Positions 1-9,264 of a stretch of 64,000 nucleotides of DNA are shown here, one piece after another (the stretch's first letter is position 1; each line of letters starts with the position of its first letter). Below the pieces are notes generated by a model, which saw only the letters and a program-made list of their open reading frames with translations, searched no databases and had not been told where the DNA came from. This DNA comes from Corynebacterium renale (GTDB taxonomy: Bacteria; Actinomycetota; Actinomycetes; Mycobacteriales; Mycobacteriaceae), in the NCBI RefSeq assembly GCF_002563965.1, contig NZ_PDJF01000001.1:1798001-1862000 (forward strand), in the 5' to 3' direction. A program made the translations under genes and the position numbers.

Positions 1-620
1 GTGTACAAGGCAGAAAGCGTTTTGACGCTTCATACTCGCGCGGCAAAGGTGTCGTGCTTGTCTTGCCGCATACTGGGAATTGGGACATGGCCGGCATGTT
101 CTTGGTTCAGGAATACGGAAGCTTCACTACAGTCGCCGAACGTGTGAAACCTGAGGTGCTTTTCGACGCCTTCGTGGATTTCCGGAATTCCCTCGGGTTT
201 GAAGTATTGCCGCTCACTGGAGGCCAGGCTCCTTACCCACAGCTTCAGGAGGTTCTTCGAGAAGGAGGAGTGGTCTGCCTGGTCGGGGAGAGGGATTTCA
301 AAGGATCAGGCATACCGGTCACGTTTTTCGATGAAGAAACTACTATGCCCCCCGGGGCGGTGGAATTGGCATTAAGCACTGGGGCAGCACTGCACGTTGT
401 CCACTCGTGGTTCGATGATGAGGGGTGGGGGTTGTCTGTCTCTGAGGAAATTCCACGTTCAGAAGCTACGACCATGCAACAGCAGGTAGCGGACATCTTT
501 TCCAGGAACATTGCCGAACATCCTGAAGACTGGCACATGTTGCAGCCATTATGGCCACACGATCGTGAATTGAGGCGGAAAAGAAGAAAAGAGGCTCAGG
601 TTAAGAAAGGGGAGCAATGA
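1..620 (+). CDS. patA: phosphatidylinositol mannoside acyltransferase, 3' part
   Basis: The reading frame is open from the window edge, so the N-terminus lies outside. The visible ~205 residues belong to the lysophospholipid/lipid A acyltransferase family. The catalytic HX4D motif is seen as PHTGNWD near the start, followed by a GERDFKGSG segment and a PPGAVELAL segment typical of this family. In actinobacteria carrying phosphatidylinositol mannosides, the family member directly before pimA transfers an acyl chain to the mannose of PIM at the inner face of the membrane. The stop codon overlaps the pimA ATG (ATGA), so the two are translationally coupled. Specific substrate is inferred from the family and the neighbour. 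Confidence 0.85.
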   Translation, partial: VQGRKRFDASYSRGKGVVLVLPHTGNWDMAGMFLVQEYGSFTTVAERVKPEVLFDAFVDFRNSLGFEVLPLTGGQAPYPQLQEVLREGGVVCLVGERDFKGSGIPVTFFDEETTMPPGAVELALSTGAALHVVHSWFDDEGWGLSVSEEIPRSEATTMQQQVADIFSRNIAEHPEDWHMLQPLWPHDRELRRKRRKEAQVKKGEQ

Positions 621-1711
621 AGGTAGGCATTGTATGCCCCTATTCGTTTGATGAGCCGGGTGGTGTCCAAGCACACATCATCGATCTAGCACGGGCGCTG
701 AAAGCTAAAGGGCACGAAGTGGCTGTTCTTGGTCCGGCGTCCACAGAGACACAGCTGCCGGATTTTGTGGTCAAAGGTGGGCCCGCTATAGCGGTTCCAT
801 ATAACGGTTCCGTTGCCCGTATTTCTTTCGGCCCGCACGTAATTAATAACCTCAAGAAGTTCGTGTGCGAAGAGCAACTAGACGTCTTACACATCCACGA
901 ACCTAATTCGCCGAGCTACTCGATGGCCGCAGCCATGTACTGCTACGGAAATCTTGTGGCAACGTACCACGCCTCAACGAAGAAGTCGCGTGTACTAAAA
1001 CTTGCACTCCCATTTTTGCGTCCATTTTTGGAGAAAATTCGGGCGGGAATTGCTGTAAGTGAGATGGCGCGTAGGTGGCAGGTAGAAGCACTCGGAGGCG
1101 ATCCAATCCTGATACCCAATGGCGTGCATATTCGTGACTACGCACAATTTCGGAAACTGCCGAATCCACTTCAGCGGGAGCCGTTTGAGATTGTGTTTTT
1201 AGGCCGCCTTGATGAGCCACGTAAGGGGCTTAAGGTGTTGTTGAAAGCTTTAACGCTACTCGACAGAGAGGTAAAGGTCACCGTTATGGGAGCAGGCGAA
1301 TCCCGAACCGTACCTGGCGTGACATTTGCAGGCAAAGTGTCTGACGAGGAAAAGCAGCAGATCCTAGGGCGTGCAGACATCTACGTGGCGCCAAATACCG
1401 GTGGGGAAAGTTTTGGGATTGTTCTCGTGGAAGCAATGGCTGCAGGTTGTGCCGTTGTTGCAAGTGACATAGAGGCATTTTCGTTAGTATGCGAGGCCGA
1501 TTCCCCGAATCCTGCGGGCGTGGTTTTTAAAAACGGTTCGCCTCATGACTTGGCGCGGAGGCTTCAAGAACTCATCGATAAACCGCAACGAATGAGAGAC
1601 GTGGCGGAACGTGGGGTCACGCGCGCCAAGGACTTTGATTGGGCGACGATAGCAGATCAGATTGTAACGGTATACGAAACTATCGACGACGGCCACGGAG
1701 TGCGCCTATGA
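617..1711 (+). CDS. pimA: phosphatidyl-myo-inositol alpha-mannosyltransferase PimA
   Basis: A 364-residue GT4-family, GT-B-fold glycosyltransferase that adds the first mannose from GDP-mannose to phosphatidylinositol on the cytoplasmic side of the membrane. Seen in the protein: the N-terminal PGGVQ nucleotide-binding loop (residues 14-18), His118 in TYHAS, matching the essential histidine known in mycobacterial PimA, a GRLDEPRKG loop (196-204), and the C-terminal EX7E motif ESFGIVLVE (264-272). The ATG overlaps the stop of the acyltransferase gene and its own stop overlaps the next ATG, giving a tight three-gene operon. Length is close to that of characterised PimA proteins. Confidence 0.93.
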   Translation: MKVGIVCPYSFDEPGGVQAHIIDLARALKAKGHEVAVLGPASTETQLPDFVVKGGPAIAVPYNGSVARISFGPHVINNLKKFVCEEQLDVLHIHEPNSPSYSMAAAMYCYGNLVATYHASTKKSRVLKLALPFLRPFLEKIRAGIAVSEMARRWQVEALGGDPILIPNGVHIRDYAQFRKLPNPLQREPFEIVFLGRLDEPRKGLKVLLKALTLLDREVKVTVMGAGESRTVPGVTFAGKVSDEEKQQILGRADIYVAPNTGGESFGIVLVEAMAAGCAVVASDIEAFSLVCEADSPNPAGVVFKNGSPHDLARRLQELIDKPQRMRDVAERGVTRAKDFDWATIADQIVTVYETIDDGHGVRL

Positions 1712-2154
1712 ACGTTTACCTGGCAATAGTCCTCGCCGTTGTCGTCACAATGCTTGCTGCGTGGGCATATTTTACGGCCCAACGTCTCAATCGACTTCAC
1801 ATTCGGACCGATTCAGCGCTCGCCCAATTGATGAGTGCACTTGATCGCCGCGACGCGCTGGTGGCTGCTTTAGAACCGGGGCTGCGAGAGCTGGCGCAGA
1901 CGTCGTTAAGCATTCCTGGAGCCCCGGAATTCGTGGAAGCCAAGGCTAAAGCGGATTCGGACTTGAAAACCCAGCTCCAAACGAGGCCCGTGGCGGCTGA
2001 TATCATCGATGCCTCAGCCAGGCTGGAACTTGCTGCGCGCTTTTACAATGACGCCGTCACGAGCACCCGGGCACTGCGGACGCGACCCTTAGTCAGGTTC
2101 CTGCACTTAGGGGGGACAGTGCAATTGCCTAGATACTTTGACGTTAACGAATAG
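1708..2154 (+). CDS. LemA-like single-pass membrane protein
   Basis: A 148-residue protein beginning with one hydrophobic segment (about residues 3-22), then a soluble helical domain. The C-terminal stretch with LELAARFYNDAV and PRYFD resembles the core of LemA-family proteins. The ATG overlaps the pimA stop (ATGA), which fixes the start. From memory, the mycobacterial gene in this position encodes a similar membrane segment fused to a Nudix domain; here no Nudix box is present and the protein ends after the LemA-like part. Function is unknown; operon position suggests a role at the membrane where PIMs are made. The LemA relation is a visual judgement. Confidence 0.7.
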   Translation: MNVYLAIVLAVVVTMLAAWAYFTAQRLNRLHIRTDSALAQLMSALDRRDALVAALEPGLRELAQTSLSIPGAPEFVEAKAKADSDLKTQLQTRPVAADIIDASARLELAARFYNDAVTSTRALRTRPLVRFLHLGGTVQLPRYFDVNE

Positions 2155-2224
2155 ACTCAATCACCCGATTGTGGTGTACGGCTCGCACGATCTGTCGGGT
2201 AACCCTTTAGCGTCCTAAAAGGCG

Positions 2225-2230
2225 TATAGT
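2225..2230 (+). promoter_or_regulatory. -10 element of yebC promoter
   Basis: TATAGT lies in the 152-bp gap between the LemA-like gene and yebC and agrees with the actinobacterial TANNNT -10 consensus. No convincing -35 is seen. The predicted 5' UTR would be about 70 nt. Confidence 0.45.
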
Positions 2231-2306
2231 TAGTGCACGCACATATTGAAAACAACTACGCGAATCCATGCATAGTGGATGAAAGTGTGGACAAGGAAGG
2301 GAAACG

Positions 2307-3065
2307 ATGGCAGGTCACTCAAAGTGGGCCACTACCAAGCATAAGAAGGCTGCTAACGACGCCAAGCGTGGTAAAGAATTTGCCAAGCTCATCAAGAACA
2401 TCGAAGTAGCTGCGCGCACTGGCGGTGGAGACCCTGCGGCCAACCCCACCTTGGATGACATGATTAAGAAGGCTAAGAAGGCCTCCGTTCCTAACGACAA
2501 CATTGAGCGCGCCCGTAAGCGTGGTTCCGGTGAAGAAGCCGGTGGCGCTGACTGGCAGACTATTATGTATGAAGGCTACGGTCCGAACGGTGTAGCTATG
2601 CTCATCGAGTGCCTTACCGACAACCGTAACCGAGCAGCTACCGAAGTTCGCACTGCGATGTCTAAGAATGGTGGCAACCTTGCAGAAAACGGCGCAGTTT
2701 CCTACATGTTCCACCGTAAGGGCGTGGTCCACGTAGCTGCAGGTGAGCTCTCCGAAGACGATATCTTGATGGCCGTACTTGATGCCGGGGCAGAAGAAGT
2801 TAACTTGACTGGCGACGCGTTCGAGATTCTATGCGCGCCAGAGGACACCACTGGTGTGAAAGAGGCGCTTGCAGAAGCCGGTATTGAGGTGGAGGATTCT
2901 GAGCAAGATTTCCGCGCGGATGTCTCGGCACCGGTTGATCTCAGTGGGGCAAAGCAGATCATGCGGCTTATCGATGCGCTCGAGGAATCCGACGACGTTC
3001 AAGAGGTTTACACTAACGTTGACATTCCCGAGGATGTTGCAACGCAGTTAGCGGAAGAAGACTAA
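2307..3065 (+). CDS. yebC: YebC/PmpR family translation or transcription regulator
   Basis: A 252-residue member of the universal YebC/TACO1 family, full length. The N-terminal [14 protein letters not shown] segment is the family signature, followed by the three alpha/beta domains and an acidic C-terminus. Members have been described as DNA-binding regulators and, more recently, as ribosome-associated factors that relieve stalling at proline stretches. An AAGGAAGGG ribosome-binding site precedes the ATG. It sits just before ruvCAB, a common neighbourhood in bacteria, but a hairpin and a new -10 element separate it from ruvC, so it is probably transcribed separately. Confidence 0.95.
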   Translation: MAGHSKWATTKHKKAANDAKRGKEFAKLIKNIEVAARTGGGDPAANPTLDDMIKKAKKASVPNDNIERARKRGSGEEAGGADWQTIMYEGYGPNGVAMLIECLTDNRNRAATEVRTAMSKNGGNLAENGAVSYMFHRKGVVHVAAGELSEDDILMAVLDAGAEEVNLTGDAFEILCAPEDTTGVKEALAEAGIEVEDSEQDFRADVSAPVDLSGAKQIMRLIDALEESDDVQEVYTNVDIPEDVATQLAEED

Positions 3066-3089
3066 TCTGACATTCGCTCAATGACTCTG

Positions 3090-3127
3090 GCCCGTGGTTC
3101 TATCGCAAGGTAGACCTACGGGCTTTA
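3090..3127 (+). terminator. hairpin terminator after yebC
   Basis: An imperfect 13-bp stem (GCCCGT at 3090-3095 pairing with ACGGGC at 3118-3123, continued by GG/CC and CTA/TAG) has an 8-nt loop and is followed by a short TTTA. It probably ends yebC transcription. Confidence 0.5.
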
Positions 3128-3154
3128 GTGTGTTCGCCAAGCTAGGTGACGATG

Positions 3155-3160
3155 TATAGT
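3155..3160 (+). promoter_or_regulatory. -10 element of ruvCAB promoter
   Basis: TATAGT is placed after the yebC hairpin and about 94 nt before the ruvC start. A weak TTCGCC at 3133-3138 could serve as -35 with 16-bp spacing. No clear LexA box was found here. Confidence 0.4.
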
Positions 3161-3253
3161 ACACTTATCGTAAACCTGTGCGAATGGGCTGTGGAGTTGT
3201 GTTTACGCCACATTCCGCTGGTTGCTATGTGGAGTAAAGAAAGGGGCCTCGCT

Positions 3254-3784
3254 GTGAATCTGGAAGGTTTGCGGGTTATGGGCATTGATCCTGGGCTTAC
3301 ACGCTGTGGGTTATCGGTGGTCCAGGCCGGTCGCGGTCGCGCGGTACTCCCTGTTTCCGTCGGCGTGGTACGTACTCCAGCGGATGCTCCACTTACGGAA
3401 CGTTTACTGCGATTATCTGTAGCTGTTAACGAGTGGATGGATGATTACACACCAGACGTAGTTGCTATAGAACGAGTATTTGAGCGAAGTAACGTATCCA
3501 CGGTCATGAACACTGCTCACGCCGTGGGCGTTCTCATTCTGGCGGCGGCACAACGAGGTATCGACGTGCATATGTACACACCGTCGGAAGTAAAGAAAGC
3601 GATTTCTGGAAACGGGCGTGCCGACAAAAAACAGATGACCAACATGATTACCCGGATTCTAGGATTGACCGAACCACCAAAACCTGCCGATGCAGCAGAT
3701 GCTTTGGCGCTAGCAGTCTGTCACTGTTGGCGGGCGCCCCTTATCGCAAGAACACAGCAACTTAGTCAAAGAAAGGCCCAATAA
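3254..3784 (+). CDS. ruvC: crossover junction endodeoxyribonuclease RuvC
   Basis: Holliday-junction resolvase, 176 residues from the GTG at 3254. The GTG is preceded by AGAAAGGGG and gives the usual N-terminus ending in GIDPGL. An upstream in-frame ATG at 3146 would add 36 unrelated residues and overlaps the promoter. The four catalytic acids are visible as Asp12, Glu73 (AIERVF), Asp146 and Asp149 ([10 protein letters not shown]). RuvC cuts four-way junctions in concert with RuvAB, whose genes follow directly (ruvA begins at the base after the stop). Confidence 0.96.
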   Translation: MNLEGLRVMGIDPGLTRCGLSVVQAGRGRAVLPVSVGVVRTPADAPLTERLLRLSVAVNEWMDDYTPDVVAIERVFERSNVSTVMNTAHAVGVLILAAAQRGIDVHMYTPSEVKKAISGNGRADKKQMTNMITRILGLTEPPKPADAADALALAVCHCWRAPLIARTQQLSQRKAQ

Positions 3785-4390
3785 ATGATCGCGTCTCTTA
3801 CCGGCAAAGTTCAGAGTATCGACCTACAAGGTGCAGTCATTGAGGCTGGTGGGGTTGGTTATTATTTCACCGCCACTCCGGAGACATTAGGCCGGCTCGT
3901 CCGAGGCGAAGAAACTACAGTGCTCACGACAATGGTGGTACGCGAAGACGCGATACTCTTGTATGGTTTCACTGATGACGCATCTCGAGCCATGTTTAGC
4001 CAACTCCAAACCGTTTCTGGGTTGGGTCCAAAACTTGCCTTAGCGTGTCTTGCTGTGGCGCCCCCTTCGGAATTAGCCCGAATGGTTAGTGCTGGAGATA
4101 ATAAAGGGCTTCAGCGTATTCCAGGCGTCGGTAAGCGCATGGCGGACCGCATGATTGTAGAGCTCAAGGACAAACTTAACGGATACGTGGAACCCGTAAG
4201 CGATGAAGCCCCAGCTCAAATGACCATGCCCGCAACGGTATCCGCGGACCAAGTCGTGCAAGCCCTCGAAGGCCTTGGGTTTACCGAGAAGCAGGCGACG
4301 CCTATCGTCGCAGCTATTAGTGCGGAGAATCCTGATCTTGGGACGTCTGCGTTGCTCAAAGCGGCGTTGGCTGAACTCGGAAAGAAGTAA
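3785..4390 (+). CDS. ruvA: Holliday junction branch migration protein RuvA
   Basis: A 201-residue DNA-binding subunit that forms tetramers on Holliday junctions and loads RuvB. The N-terminal OB-fold (residues 1-62), two helix-hairpin-helix motifs (GLGPKLALA and IPGVGKRMADRM) and the C-terminal RuvB-contacting domain joined by a flexible linker are all present. The ATG follows the ruvC stop without a gap, and ruvB starts 12 nt downstream, so ruvCAB is one operon. Confidence 0.97.
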   Translation: MIASLTGKVQSIDLQGAVIEAGGVGYYFTATPETLGRLVRGEETTVLTTMVVREDAILLYGFTDDASRAMFSQLQTVSGLGPKLALACLAVAPPSELARMVSAGDNKGLQRIPGVGKRMADRMIVELKDKLNGYVEPVSDEAPAQMTMPATVSADQVVQALEGLGFTEKQATPIVAAISAENPDLGTSALLKAALAELGKK

Positions 4391-4401
4391 GGTAAGCAGG
4401 C

Positions 4402-5496
4402 GTGTCAGACATTCAACGTACCGAATTTCAGCTGCCTCCGCAGAATAGTTCAGGGCCCGCGGATCGTGGAACTGGGCTTTTCGCAGGTTCAGCTGATGTA
4501 TCAGCGTCGCAGCACAGTGGTGAAGCTGATCTTGAACTATCAATGCGTCCTAAGAGTCTTGACGAGTTCATTGGGCAATATAAAGTACGCGAGCAACTAA
4601 GCTTGGTTCTCGAAGGAGCGAAGAACAGGGGAGTAGTCCCCGATCACGTCCTGCTTTCCGGCCCACCAGGGTTGGGTAAAACCACGATGGCCATGATTAT
4701 CGCCCAAGAGCTAGGTACGTCCTTGCGCATGACCTCTGGTCCAGCGCTGGAACGCGCGGGGGATTTAGCAGCAATGCTGTCCAACCTCATGGAAGGCGAT
4801 GTTCTTTTTATCGATGAGATCCACCGCATCGCCCGGCCTGCGGAGGAAATGCTGTATATGGCTATGGAAGACTTCCGCATTGATGTCATCGTGGGTAAAG
4901 GCCCAGGGGCAACCTCCATTCCTCTGGAGCTGCCTCCGTTTACCTTAGTTGGGGCCACAACTCGGTCCGGCATGCTGACGGGGCCATTGCGTGACCGCTT
5001 CGGCTTTACGGCACAAATGGAATTCTATGATGTCGGCGAACTTGAGCAGGTTGTCAACCGAGCGGCGTCCATTATGGATGTGCCAATCACCCATGACGCT
5101 GCGGTGGAAATCGCCTCTCGTTCACGCGGTACACCGCGCATCGCCAATCGGTTGCTCAGGCGCGTACGGGACTACGCAGAGGTGCATTCCGATGGGACGA
5201 TTGATCTATCAGCAGCGCAAGGAGCGCTAGAAGTTTTCGACGTCGACGAGCTTGGTCTCGATCGCTTGGATAGAGCAGTGCTTACCGCACTTGTGCGTGG
5301 TCACGGTGGCGGTCCCGTTGGCGTAAGTACGCTGGCGATTGCTGTGGGCGAGGAGCCTTCAACTGTGGAAGAAGTCTGTGAACCGTACCTGGTCCGGGCC
5401 GGTTTAGTGGCTCGTACGGGCCGAGGACGCGTAGCGACGGCCAGCGCCTGGCGTCATCTAGGGCTCGAGCCCCCAGAGCACGCACTAGGAGGTTAG
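4402..5496 (+). CDS. ruvB: Holliday junction branch migration ATPase RuvB
   Basis: A 364-residue AAA+ motor that drives branch migration with RuvA. Walker [10 protein letters not shown] (87-95), Walker [10 protein letters not shown] (134-142), the GPLRDRFG arginine-finger segment and the C-terminal winged-helix domain are visible. The first ~45 residues before [14 protein letters not shown] form a low-complexity extension not needed for the fold. Start is a GTG 12 nt after ruvA. Confidence 0.97.
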   Translation: MSDIQRTEFQLPPQNSSGPADRGTGLFAGSADVSASQHSGEADLELSMRPKSLDEFIGQYKVREQLSLVLEGAKNRGVVPDHVLLSGPPGLGKTTMAMIIAQELGTSLRMTSGPALERAGDLAAMLSNLMEGDVLFIDEIHRIARPAEEMLYMAMEDFRIDVIVGKGPGATSIPLELPPFTLVGATTRSGMLTGPLRDRFGFTAQMEFYDVGELEQVVNRAASIMDVPITHDAAVEIASRSRGTPRIANRLLRRVRDYAEVHSDGTIDLSAAQGALEVFDVDELGLDRLDRAVLTALVRGHGGGPVGVSTLAIAVGEEPSTVEEVCEPYLVRAGLVARTGRGRVATASAWRHLGLEPPEHALGG

Positions 5497-5569
5497 GAGC
5501 TTTCCGAGTTTCCTCCCATGGAGAGCTTCAAGTGGCGAGTACCTAAAGTTTTCTGGCACAGTGGTCCCT

Positions 5570-5971
5570 ATGGATATTTTGTTGATTCTTATTCTCCTCG
5601 CTGTGTTTCTCTTGCCTTCGTTTTTCCTGCAGCGTCGCCAGCAGAAGCAACAGCAGCAGATGCAGCAACTGCAGGCAAGTTTAGAAGTAGGAACTGATGT
5701 TGTTACTGCAGCTGGCATTCATGGCACGGTATCGGCTCTGAACGGCGACCAGGTCACTATTGAGGTTTCCCCTGGCGTACACACAGTATGGGAGCGTATG
5801 GCTGTTGTGCGTGTTGTTACGCCGGCAGAACCAGTGGATCCAGTCAAGGTGAATGAAGGCGACTTCGAACAGGTAGATGAAATGCCTGGTAACCACGAGG
5901 AAATCCAAAACACAACTGCAGAGCTCGATGACGAAGCGCAGCGCCGTCGCGAACACCCCGAAAACAACTAA
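5570..5971 (+). CDS. yajC: preprotein translocase accessory subunit YajC
   Basis: A 133-residue membrane protein from ATG 5570, or 136 residues from the in-frame GTG at 5561; neither has a strong ribosome-binding site. One N-terminal transmembrane segment (about residues 3-20, DILLILILLAVFLLPSFFL) is followed by a Gln/Arg-rich stretch and the cytoplasmic YajC domain (VGTDVVTAAGIHGTV). The C-terminus is an acidic tail. YajC associates with SecDF; secD and secF follow after a 248-bp structured gap. Confidence 0.9.
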   Translation: MDILLILILLAVFLLPSFFLQRRQQKQQQQMQQLQASLEVGTDVVTAAGIHGTVSALNGDQVTIEVSPGVHTVWERMAVVRVVTPAEPVDPVKVNEGDFEQVDEMPGNHEEIQNTTAELDDEAQRRREHPENN

Positions 5972-6102
5972 GACTGAGTATTAGCCAACTCCATGATTTT
6001 CCCGGTGGCGTGCTGGCTAAGAAAATATGAAAATGTCCGCCCTTGTTAAACGTATTAGCGCAGGGGTAGCGTACGATGACTGTGGGTTTTTAAGAGTCCA
6101 AT

Positions 6103-6141
6103 CCACCTTGCACCACATTTCAAAGTAGGGGTGCGAGGTGG
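6103..6141 (+). other. stem-loop in the secD leader
   Basis: In the 248-bp yajC-secD gap, CCACCTTGCACC (6103-6114) pairs with GGTGCGAGGTGG (6130-6141), with one wobble and a 15-nt loop. It lies about 80 nt before the TTG start of secD. There is no U-tract, so it looks more like a leader structure or protein-binding site than a terminator. No small ORF with a good ribosome-binding site was recognised in the gap. Confidence 0.45.
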
Positions 6142-6219
6142 TCGAGTGGTGTTAAATCCACTTTGAGCAGGTGCCGCATTGTTTCAAGAGTCGCGGCAAA
6201 AAATAGAGGAGTTTGAGCG

Positions 6220-8049
6220 TTGGCCAAAACAAATTCTTCGCGTGGTAAAACATCGACCACGCGAACATGGCCGCGGCGAGCACTAGGGGTCTTTGTACTG
6301 CTTTTCGTCGCTATTTATGCATTAGTGTTTTTCACGGGGGATAAATCGGCCACCCCGAAGCTGGGTATCGACCTTCAAGGTGGCACGCGCGTCACGTTGG
6401 TTCCGCAGGGCCAAGAACCTACTGCAGAACAGCTTGCGCAAGCACGCGTTATTCTGGAGAACCGCGTTAATGGTATGGGCGTTTCTGGTGCCAGTGTTGT
6501 TACTGACGGAAATACCTTGGTCATCACGGTTCCTGGTGAGGACACTTCTCAGGCGCGCAGCGTGGGGCAGACATCACAGCTGCTGTTCCGGCCCGTGATG
6601 ACTCCGGCTATGCCCGACACTAATGAGCTTCCAAAGGTTCTTGGCGATATGGCTAACCGTTGGGTGGAATATTCGGTGATCACGAAGGAGCAGGCTGAGG
6701 GCTCCATCAACACGCTAATCCAGGGCTTAAGTTCCGCTTTGCCGGAAGGCAGCGAAGCTCCCAAAGCCCCCGCGATTTCGGCTGAACCAAAGCCTGAACC
6801 GGCAAACTCAATTGAAGCGACAGACCGGCGTCAAGAGACCACCGCGATGCTTCGTGAGGATCGCCAATCCACCGATCCCACCACCCAGGCTGCTGCGAGC
6901 ACCCTTCTGCAGTGTGCAGCGGACACCCCAGATCCACTTTCTGGCACAGACGATCCGGCGTTGCCTTTGGTGACCTGTGACCGTAGCTCGGGTGCCGTCT
7001 ACCTGCTTGCGCCAGCACCTGTGTTGGTAGGGCAAGAAAACGAAAGTGAACCAGACCGCCTGACAGGTGCTGCGATTGACACTGATCGCCCGATTAACGG
7101 TGGATTGAACACTCAAACGGGCCAGATGGAAATCAGTTTTGCCTTTGATAATGGAGCTGGCGGGGAGACGTGGGCGAAGCTGACGCGCGAGTACCTCCAG
7201 CAGCAGGTTGCTATTACTTTGGACTCAGAGGTTATTTCTGCGCCTGTTATCCAGTCTCCGACGCCTGTTGGTTCGGCAACGTCCATTACCGGCCAGTTTA
7301 CGCAGCAAGAAGCGCAAGACCTTGCAAACAACTTGCGGTACGGTGCTTTGCCGTTGTCGTTCGCAGGTGAAAATGGTGAAAGTGGCGGAACTACTCAGAC
7401 CATCCCTGCGTCCCTCGGTGAGGCCTCTCTTAAGGCTGGCCTCATCGCAGGCATTGTGGGTCTGCTTGCCGTTGCAATCTTCGTATTCATCTACTACCGC
7501 CTGTACGGAATTATTTCCATTGTTACCCTGATTCTGGCGAACACGGCTTTGTATGGTGCCCTGGTGCTACTGGGTCGATGGATTGGTTATTCATTGGACC
7601 TTGCGGGTATCGCGGGTCTCGTCATCGGCCTCGGTGCAATGGCGGACTCTTTCGTGGTTATCTACGAACGTATTAAGGATGAAGTCCGCGAAGGCCACAC
7701 TTTCCGGTCAGCTACTCACCGTGGTTGGTCACGGGCCCGCCGCACTATCGTTACCGGTAACATGGTCACGCTCATTGGCTCTGTGGTCATTTACTTCCTC
7801 GCCGTTGGGGAAGTCAAGGGATTTGCCTTTACTTTGGGTCTATCGACTGTCTTTGACTTGCTCGTCACCTTCCTAGTCACCGCGCCTTTGATGTTGATGG
7901 CAGCGAACAAACCGTTCTGGGCGAAACCCTCGGTAAACGGTATGGGCAAAGTATTCAAGTTGGCTCGGGTGAACAACACTCACGCAGCGGAAGTCGCAGA
8001 AGCGAAAGATAAAGTCGCGGCGGCTCATGGCGAGAAGAAGGAGAACTGA
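6220..8049 (+). CDS. secD: protein translocase subunit SecD
   Basis: A 609-residue polytopic membrane protein that, with SecF, uses the proton motive force to help complete export through SecYEG. The first transmembrane helix (about 21-39) follows a basic N-terminus; GIDLQGGTRVTL is the conserved start of the first periplasmic domain. A low-complexity Pro/Glu/Thr-rich insert is seen around residues 185-235. Five C-terminal helices begin near residue 410. Start is a TTG preceded by AGAGGAG. secF starts 1 nt beyond the stop. Length is within the actinobacterial range (longer than many proteobacterial cores because of the insert). Confidence 0.96.
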   Translation: MAKTNSSRGKTSTTRTWPRRALGVFVLLFVAIYALVFFTGDKSATPKLGIDLQGGTRVTLVPQGQEPTAEQLAQARVILENRVNGMGVSGASVVTDGNTLVITVPGEDTSQARSVGQTSQLLFRPVMTPAMPDTNELPKVLGDMANRWVEYSVITKEQAEGSINTLIQGLSSALPEGSEAPKAPAISAEPKPEPANSIEATDRRQETTAMLREDRQSTDPTTQAAASTLLQCAADTPDPLSGTDDPALPLVTCDRSSGAVYLLAPAPVLVGQENESEPDRLTGAAIDTDRPINGGLNTQTGQMEISFAFDNGAGGETWAKLTREYLQQQVAITLDSEVISAPVIQSPTPVGSATSITGQFTQQEAQDLANNLRYGALPLSFAGENGESGGTTQTIPASLGEASLKAGLIAGIVGLLAVAIFVFIYYRLYGIISIVTLILANTALYGALVLLGRWIGYSLDLAGIAGLVIGLGAMADSFVVIYERIKDEVREGHTFRSATHRGWSRARRTIVTGNMVTLIGSVVIYFLAVGEVKGFAFTLGLSTVFDLLVTFLVTAPLMLMAANKPFWAKPSVNGMGKVFKLARVNNTHAAEVAEAKDKVAAAHGEKKEN

Positions 8050-8050
8050 G

Positions 8051-9250
8051 ATGGCCACTGACAACTCCTCTGTAGCATCGCGCACCAGCGAGGGACCTGC
8101 GGTGAAGCTTAACTTCTTCGATCGCATCACCACCGGTGAAGGTGGCATTGATTTCATCGGGCGTACCAAACTTTGGTACTGGATTACCGCGGTCTGGTTG
8201 ATTATCAGCGTCGCCGCGATAGCTATCCGTGGCTTTGATTTGTCTATCGACTTTGAGGGCGGCACCAAGATGAATATGCCTGCCGCCGACCTCGTGGTCG
8301 AGGAGGTCGAAGAAACTTTTATCGATGCCACCGGAGTAATACCTGAACTAACACAGATCGTCGGTACCGGTAGTACGGCGACACTGGAGATTAATTCTGA
8401 GCGGCTCTCAGAAGATCAAATTGAGGATGCACGTCTTGCGCTTTTCGACGAATACGCACCCGTCGATGCAGCCGGCCGGGCGACCCCAGACGCCATCGGT
8501 GACTCTACGGTTTCCGAATCTTGGGGGTCGACGATTACCAACCGCATGATCGTCGCAATGGTCGTCTTTTTGATTCTTGCTTTTGTCTATATTGCTGTCC
8601 GGCTCCAGCGTGAAATGGCTGCTGCCGCAATGCTGGCTCTCGTAATCGATGGCATTGTCATTGCTGGCATCTATGCGCTATTCGGTCTTGAGGTCTCGCC
8701 GGCGGCAATCATTGGTCTGCTTACGGTACTTGCCTTTTCGATCTACGACACGGTAATCGTGTTCGATAAAGTACGAGAAAATACCGAAGGCATTACGCAA
8801 TCACGAACCCAGACTTACGGCGAAGCGGCGAACGCTGCAGTTAATCAGACAGTAATGCGATCAATTTCAACGTCCGTCATTTCTGGTTTGCCGATTGTGG
8901 CCTTGATGGTCGTCGCAGTCTGGATGCTGGGCGTAGGCGCATTACAAGACCTCGCATTGATTCAGCTTATCGGTGTCGTAGAAGGTATGTTCTCCTCAAT
9001 CTTCTTGGCAACACCACTGTTGGTGTCTATCGCTAATCGCAGGGAAGATATCAAGAAGCACAACGACGAGGTACGCGCGTTCCGTACGGGCGACACCACC
9101 ACCGTCGGAGACGACGTAGCTGCGCCGGAAACGTCGACGCCACGCACGGTAACCTCACCGGTAGCTCCTGTGGTTGATTCCAAAGACGAGCACGAAAACC
9201 TGCCTGGGCCCGGTTCGTCTGGTTCAACGTGGCGCCCGGGTTCGAATTAA
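8051..9250 (+). CDS. secF: protein translocase subunit SecF
   Basis: A 399-residue partner of SecD. The ATG at 8051 has the ribosome-binding site GAAGAAGGAG at the end of secD and gives MATDNSS; an upstream in-frame start would lie within secD. First helix LWYWITAVWLIISVAAIA, then the conserved SIDFEGGTK motif, a periplasmic domain and five further helices including the IYDTVIVFDKVREN segment diagnostic of SecF. The C-terminal ~50 residues are hydrophilic and poorly conserved. Confidence 0.96.
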   Translation: MATDNSSVASRTSEGPAVKLNFFDRITTGEGGIDFIGRTKLWYWITAVWLIISVAAIAIRGFDLSIDFEGGTKMNMPAADLVVEEVEETFIDATGVIPELTQIVGTGSTATLEINSERLSEDQIEDARLALFDEYAPVDAAGRATPDAIGDSTVSESWGSTITNRMIVAMVVFLILAFVYIAVRLQREMAAAAMLALVIDGIVIAGIYALFGLEVSPAAIIGLLTVLAFSIYDTVIVFDKVRENTEGITQSRTQTYGEAANAAVNQTVMRSISTSVISGLPIVALMVVAVWMLGVGALQDLALIQLIGVVEGMFSSIFLATPLLVSIANRREDIKKHNDEVRAFRTGDTTTVGDDVAAPETSTPRTVTSPVAPVVDSKDEHENLPGPGSSGSTWRPGSN

Positions 9251-9264
9251 TCCGAGCAATTATC

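Noticed and set aside
54..538. Many long antisense and shifted open frames inside core genes (for example opposite aspS, alaS, carB and aroC)
   Set aside because: They lie entirely within well-supported genes, have unnatural composition, and lack ribosome-binding sites and family features.
3066..3253. LexA/SOS box before ruvC
   Set aside because: TGTTCG appears once as a half-site, with no partner at the right spacing.
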